Shown here: positions 4,933-6,342 of the stretch, piece after piece
Numbering within the stretch: the stretch's first letter is position 1
Layout of the letters: every line of letters starts with the position of its first letter
Source of the DNA: Alphaproteobacteria bacterium
Lineage (GTDB): Bacteria > Pseudomonadota > Alphaproteobacteria > Sphingomonadales > Sphingomonadaceae
DNA: 6,342 nt
Assembly: GCA_005882415.1 (NCBI GenBank)
Contig: VBAE01000257.1
Coordinates: 1 to 6,342, forward strand
Reading direction: 5' to 3'
Translations under genes and position numbers: made by a program
The notes under the pieces: model-generated
What the model saw: only the letters and a program-made list of their open reading frames with translations
The model's database searches: none
What the model was told of the DNA's origin: nothing

Positions 4933-5172
4933 ATGCCGCGCTACCATTTCCACGTCTGCAACGGGGACGGGTTCACCGAGAATAAGGTGGTGCAGGACTT
5001 TGCCGGGCCGGAAGCGGCGCGGGCGGAGGCGATCAGGATCGCCCGGTCGATCATGTCCGACGAGCTCCAGAGCGGTCAGATGAACCTCGCCTCCTTCGTC
5101 GAAATCGAGGAGGAGGGCGGCAATCTGCTCGCGACGATCACCTTCCCCGAGGCGGTCGAGATCACGATCTGA
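4933..5172 (+). CDS. DUF6894 family small protein (79 aa)
   Basis: The start is set at ATG 4933 because the product then begins MPRYHFHVCNGDG, the typical opening of this family (MPRYxFH.. followed by a D/G-rich turn). A TTG at 4915 is in frame but adds non-conserved residues. The middle matches the family pattern: FAGPEAARAEAIRIARSIMSDEL (about 23-45), then VEIEEEGGNLLATITFPEAVEI (about 56-77) as paired strands. It is a small soluble alpha/beta protein, common in several copies per genome in Sphingomonadales and Rhizobiales, with no known function. It stands 61 bp after DUF1993 on the same strand, converges with the 56-codon minus-strand gene and has no clear Shine-Dalgarno. Confidence 0.85.
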   Translation: MPRYHFHVCNGDGFTENKVVQDFAGPEAARAEAIRIARSIMSDELQSGQMNLASFVEIEEEGGNLLATITFPEAVEITI

Positions 5173-5176
5173 GGGG

Positions 5177-5192
5177 AGGGGCCGCGGCCCCT
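5177..5192. terminator. Perfect 16-bp palindrome between convergent genes
   Basis: AGGGGCCGCGGCCCCT is fully self-complementary and fills most of the 21-bp gap between the DUF6894 stop (5172) and the stop of the minus-strand gene (5194). As RNA it makes a short, very GC-rich hairpin in both directions. It lacks a T-run on either side, so it is at best a weak or factor-assisted bidirectional terminator, or a 3'-end protecting hairpin. Confidence 0.45.
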
Positions 5193-5193
5193 G

Positions 5194-5364
5194 CTACTTG
5201 CGCTCGGCCGCGTCGCATTCGTCGCGGTGGCGGCGGATCATCGCGTCGGCCTCCTCGACCAGCCGCTTGCTCGTCGCGATGCTGGTCCGAAGCGCGCCCT
5301 GATTGGCTTCCAGTTCCTGCGCCTGGCGCTCCCGCCGCGCGATGCGTTTCTGCTTCTCGGAGAT
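5194..5364 (-). CDS. Coiled-coil small protein (56 aa) with no canonical start; ATC proposed
   Basis: The minus-strand frame ending in TAG 5196-5194 reads as a charged helical protein: SEKQKRIARRERQAQELEA, then NQGALRTSIATSKRLVEEAD and AMIRRHRDECDAAERK. It has a heptad-like coiled-coil pattern and no membrane segment. It resembles small uncharacterised proteins I remember from sphingomonads that end in RRHR-EC-D. Between the in-frame stop near 5421 and the coding part there is no ATG, GTG or TTG. The best start is ATC 5364, since AGAAGGA (5379-5373) lies 8 nt upstream and the product would then open MSEKQKR. Either a rare ATC start is used, or an ATG was changed to ATC and the gene is weakened or dead, or the base is a sequencing error. 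The next internal ATG would leave only about 16 residues. An FNR/FixK-type box lies about 50 bp upstream. Confidence 0.6.
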   Translation of the reverse strand: MSEKQKRIARRERQAQELEANQGALRTSIATSKRLVEEADAMIRRHRDECDAAERK

Positions 5365-5372
5365 AGCCCAAT

Positions 5373-5379
5373 TCCTTCT
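5373..5379 (-). promoter_or_regulatory. Ribosome-binding site supporting the ATC start
   Basis: AGAAGGA on the minus strand, 8 nt before ATC 5364. The same heptamer precedes the GST gene on the other strand. Its presence right where the coding frame needs a start is the main argument for a real, or recently lost, initiation site. Confidence 0.5.
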
Positions 5380-5408
5380 GCCCGGGAGATAACGATGCCG
5401 GCCCGATA

Positions 5409-5422
5409 TTGATCCATGTCAA
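5409..5422. promoter_or_regulatory. FNR/FixK-type box (TTGAT-CCAT-GTCAA)
   Basis: The sequence matches the FNR/FixK consensus TTGAT-N4-ATCAA at all but one position (G for A). Its centre is about 51 bp upstream of the ATC start on the minus strand and 83 bp upstream of the GST start. The GST distance would allow a class II arrangement (site at -41.5) with a leader of about 42 nt. FNR/FixK proteins activate genes at low oxygen in alphaproteobacteria. No obvious -10 is visible for either gene, so the regulated direction is unknown. The minus-strand half also contains TTGACA, a perfect -35 hexamer, but no -10 lies at proper spacing. Confidence 0.55.
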
Positions 5423-5483
5423 TCACGACCGTCGCAATCGCTTCCCGGGTGTCGCGAAATGGGCCATGGTCGCAGGGGGGCGC

Positions 5484-5491
5484 AGAAGGAG
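5484..5491 (+). promoter_or_regulatory. Ribosome-binding site deciding the GST start
   Basis: AGAAGGAG 7 nt before ATG 5499. It rules out the longer in-frame reading from about 5409, whose extra 30 residues are Arg-rich and unlike any GST N-terminus. Confidence 0.75.
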
Positions 5492-5498
5492 AATTCGG

Positions 5499-6137
5499 AT
5501 GGGCGAGCTCATACTCACCACCTTCGACTGGGTCCCCGAAATGCCGCGCGGCTTCGTCCGGGATCTGCGGGTGCGCTGGGCGCTCGAGGAGGCGGGCCTT
5601 CCCTACCGGGTCGAGAGCGTGCCCTTCCAGGACCGCGCTCCCGCCCATTTCGCCCACCAGCCCTTCGGCCAGGTCCCCTGGCTGACCGACGGCGACCTCT
5701 CCATCTTCGAGAGCGGCGCGATCCTGCTCCACCTCGGCGAGCGCAGCCCGGCGCTCCTCCCGGCCGATTCCCGGACCCGGGCGGAGGCGGTGGAATGGCT
5801 GTTCGCGGCGCTGAATTCGGTCGAGATGGCGAGCCTCCCCTGGGCCCTGTTCAAATTCTGGGACGTCGGCGCGGACTCCCCGGCGGTCGAGAAGTTCGAC
5901 TCGTTCGTCGAGGCGCGCCTCGGCCATATGGAGACGGTGCTGGAAGGGCGCGAGTGGCTCGCCGGGGACTTCTCGGTCGCGGACATCATGATGGCCGACG
6001 TGCTCCGCCTGGTCGACCGCTTCGACGGGCTCGCCAAGCACCCCGCCTGCCGCCGCTATGTCGAGCGCGCCACTGCCCGCCCGGCCTTCGCCAAGGCCCA
6101 TGCCGACCAGATGGCCCATTTCGCCGCCGCCGACTGA
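5499..6137 (+). CDS. Glutathione S-transferase family protein (212 aa)
   Basis: A cytosolic GST-fold protein of usual length. ATG 5499 is chosen because AGAAGGAG (5484-5491) lies 7 nt upstream; the frame is open further back but without a start signal. The N-terminal thioredoxin-like domain (about 1-82) shows RVRWALEEAGLPYRVE (24-39), the cis-Pro motif QVPWL (58-62) and the glutathione-binding ESGAIL (71-76). The C-terminal helical domain (about 90-205) contains EWLAGDFSVADIMM (152-165), with the N-capping box S-x-A-D at 159-162. Where many bacterial GSTs carry the catalytic Ser or Cys (about residues 12-20), this one has PEMPRGFVRD with no Ser, Cys or Tyr, so activity may be non-classical. 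The substrate is unknown. It is divergent from the 56-codon gene with an FNR-type box between them, which may tie it to redox or oxygen state. Confidence 0.93.
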   Translation: MGELILTTFDWVPEMPRGFVRDLRVRWALEEAGLPYRVESVPFQDRAPAHFAHQPFGQVPWLTDGDLSIFESGAILLHLGERSPALLPADSRTRAEAVEWLFAALNSVEMASLPWALFKFWDVGADSPAVEKFDSFVEARLGHMETVLEGREWLAGDFSVADIMMADVLRLVDRFDGLAKHPACRRYVERATARPAFAKAHADQMAHFAAAD

Positions 6138-6217
6138 GCCCCCCGCACAGGCTTGCACGTGCCTTCCATTGCGCTTGACTTCCCAGGTCGGAACTCTCTG
6201 GGGGGAGATCACGTAAA

Positions 6218-6342
6218 ATGGCCACTCTTGCCGCCGGAACGCCCGTCGCGCCCGAGCCCGCGCTTTCGGACGACCGCTTCTTCCTCAAAGCCGCGATCGT
6301 CATGGCCCTGTTCGTCGCCGCCGGCTTCTCGCTCCAGCTGGC
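6218..6342 (+). CDS. Membrane protein, N-terminal part only (runs off the right edge)
   Basis: ATG 6218 opens a frame with no stop through the last base, giving 41 residues. It begins MATLAAGTPVAPEPALSDDRFF, a soluble Pro/Ala-rich tail with an acidic turn, followed by KAAIVMALFVAAGFSLQLA, the first membrane helix (about residues 24-41+). The N-terminus resembles sphingomonad integral membrane proteins I remember as uncharacterised; I would not name a function from this much sequence. A G-run ending GGGGAGA precedes the ATG at a somewhat long distance and probably serves as the ribosome-binding site. It lies 80 bp after the GST stop on the same strand. A TTGACT at 6175-6180 could be a -35, but no fitting -10 is seen. 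Confidence 0.75.
   Translation, partial: MATLAAGTPVAPEPALSDDRFFLKAAIVMALFVAAGFSLQL

Noticed and set aside
5162..5422. Minus-strand 86-codon ORF starting TTG at 5422 in a frame different from the 56-codon gene
   Set aside because: Its translation after the first 30 residues is Gly/Arg/Pro-rich with no pattern, and it overlaps the end of the DUF6894 gene; the neighbouring frame is the one with coding character.
5238..6212. Long minus-strand ORF (about 324 codons) opposite the GST gene
   Set aside because: Shadow of a clear GST-family gene. It also crosses the divergent spacer and has no recognisable domain.
6190..6215. GGAAC-N17-CGTA resembling an EcfG (general stress) promoter
   Set aside because: The -10 part has one mismatch, and the transcription start would fall inside the coding sequence after the ATG and its ribosome-binding site.

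Overview
The window reads as chromosomal DNA of a high-GC alphaproteobacterium, most likely a member of the Sphingomonadales (Sphingomonas / Sphingosinicella-like). This is inferred from the very GC-rich codon use and from several proteins that resemble families I remember from that order: the GST-like protein, DUF6894, DUF1993, a WHW-type small Cys protein and the PadR/membrane-protein pair. I see no tRNA, rRNA, CRISPR array, transposase or integrase. It looks like ordinary chromosome with many small genes and frequent strand switches.

Left third (1-2150, minus strand): a compact five-gene cluster read right to left. It starts with a short PadR-type regulator (2150-1848), which overlaps a multi-pass membrane protein by ATGA (1851-1255). 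That gene overlaps a predicted lipoprotein by 8 bp (1262-774). Two small multi-pass membrane proteins follow (732-343 and 290 to beyond the left edge). Four of the five products are membrane or envelope proteins, so this is probably one PadR-controlled envelope operon of unknown function. An 8-bp palindrome just upstream of padR is a candidate auto-operator.

Middle (2151-3778): a divergent spacer holds a possible 14-codon leader ORF ending Pro-Pro-stop. It precedes a 104-aa coiled-coil protein (2416-2730). A strong intrinsic terminator follows, and then, convergently, a complete periplasmic alpha-carbonic anhydrase on the minus strand (3538-2813).

Right half (3779-6342): a 69-aa orphan protein, a 49-aa Cys-containing protein absent from simple ORF calls, a DUF1993 protein and a DUF6894 protein, all on plus. 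Next is a convergent 56-codon minus-strand reading frame (5364-5194) that looks fully coding but has no ATG/GTG/TTG start; its best start is ATC behind a good Shine-Dalgarno sequence. Then come a GST-like protein (5499-6137) and the first 41 codons of a membrane protein running off the right edge (6218 on). The divergent spacer between the 56-codon gene and the GST gene contains a 13-of-14-match FNR/FixK-type box. This suggests oxygen- or redox-linked control of one or both.

No single new defence or mobile system is evident. The most distinctive points are the start-less but conserved-looking 56-codon gene with the adjacent FNR-type box, the PadR envelope operon, the Pro-Pro-stop leader ORF, and the paired TTAC/GTAA inverted repeats around the 69-aa orphan.
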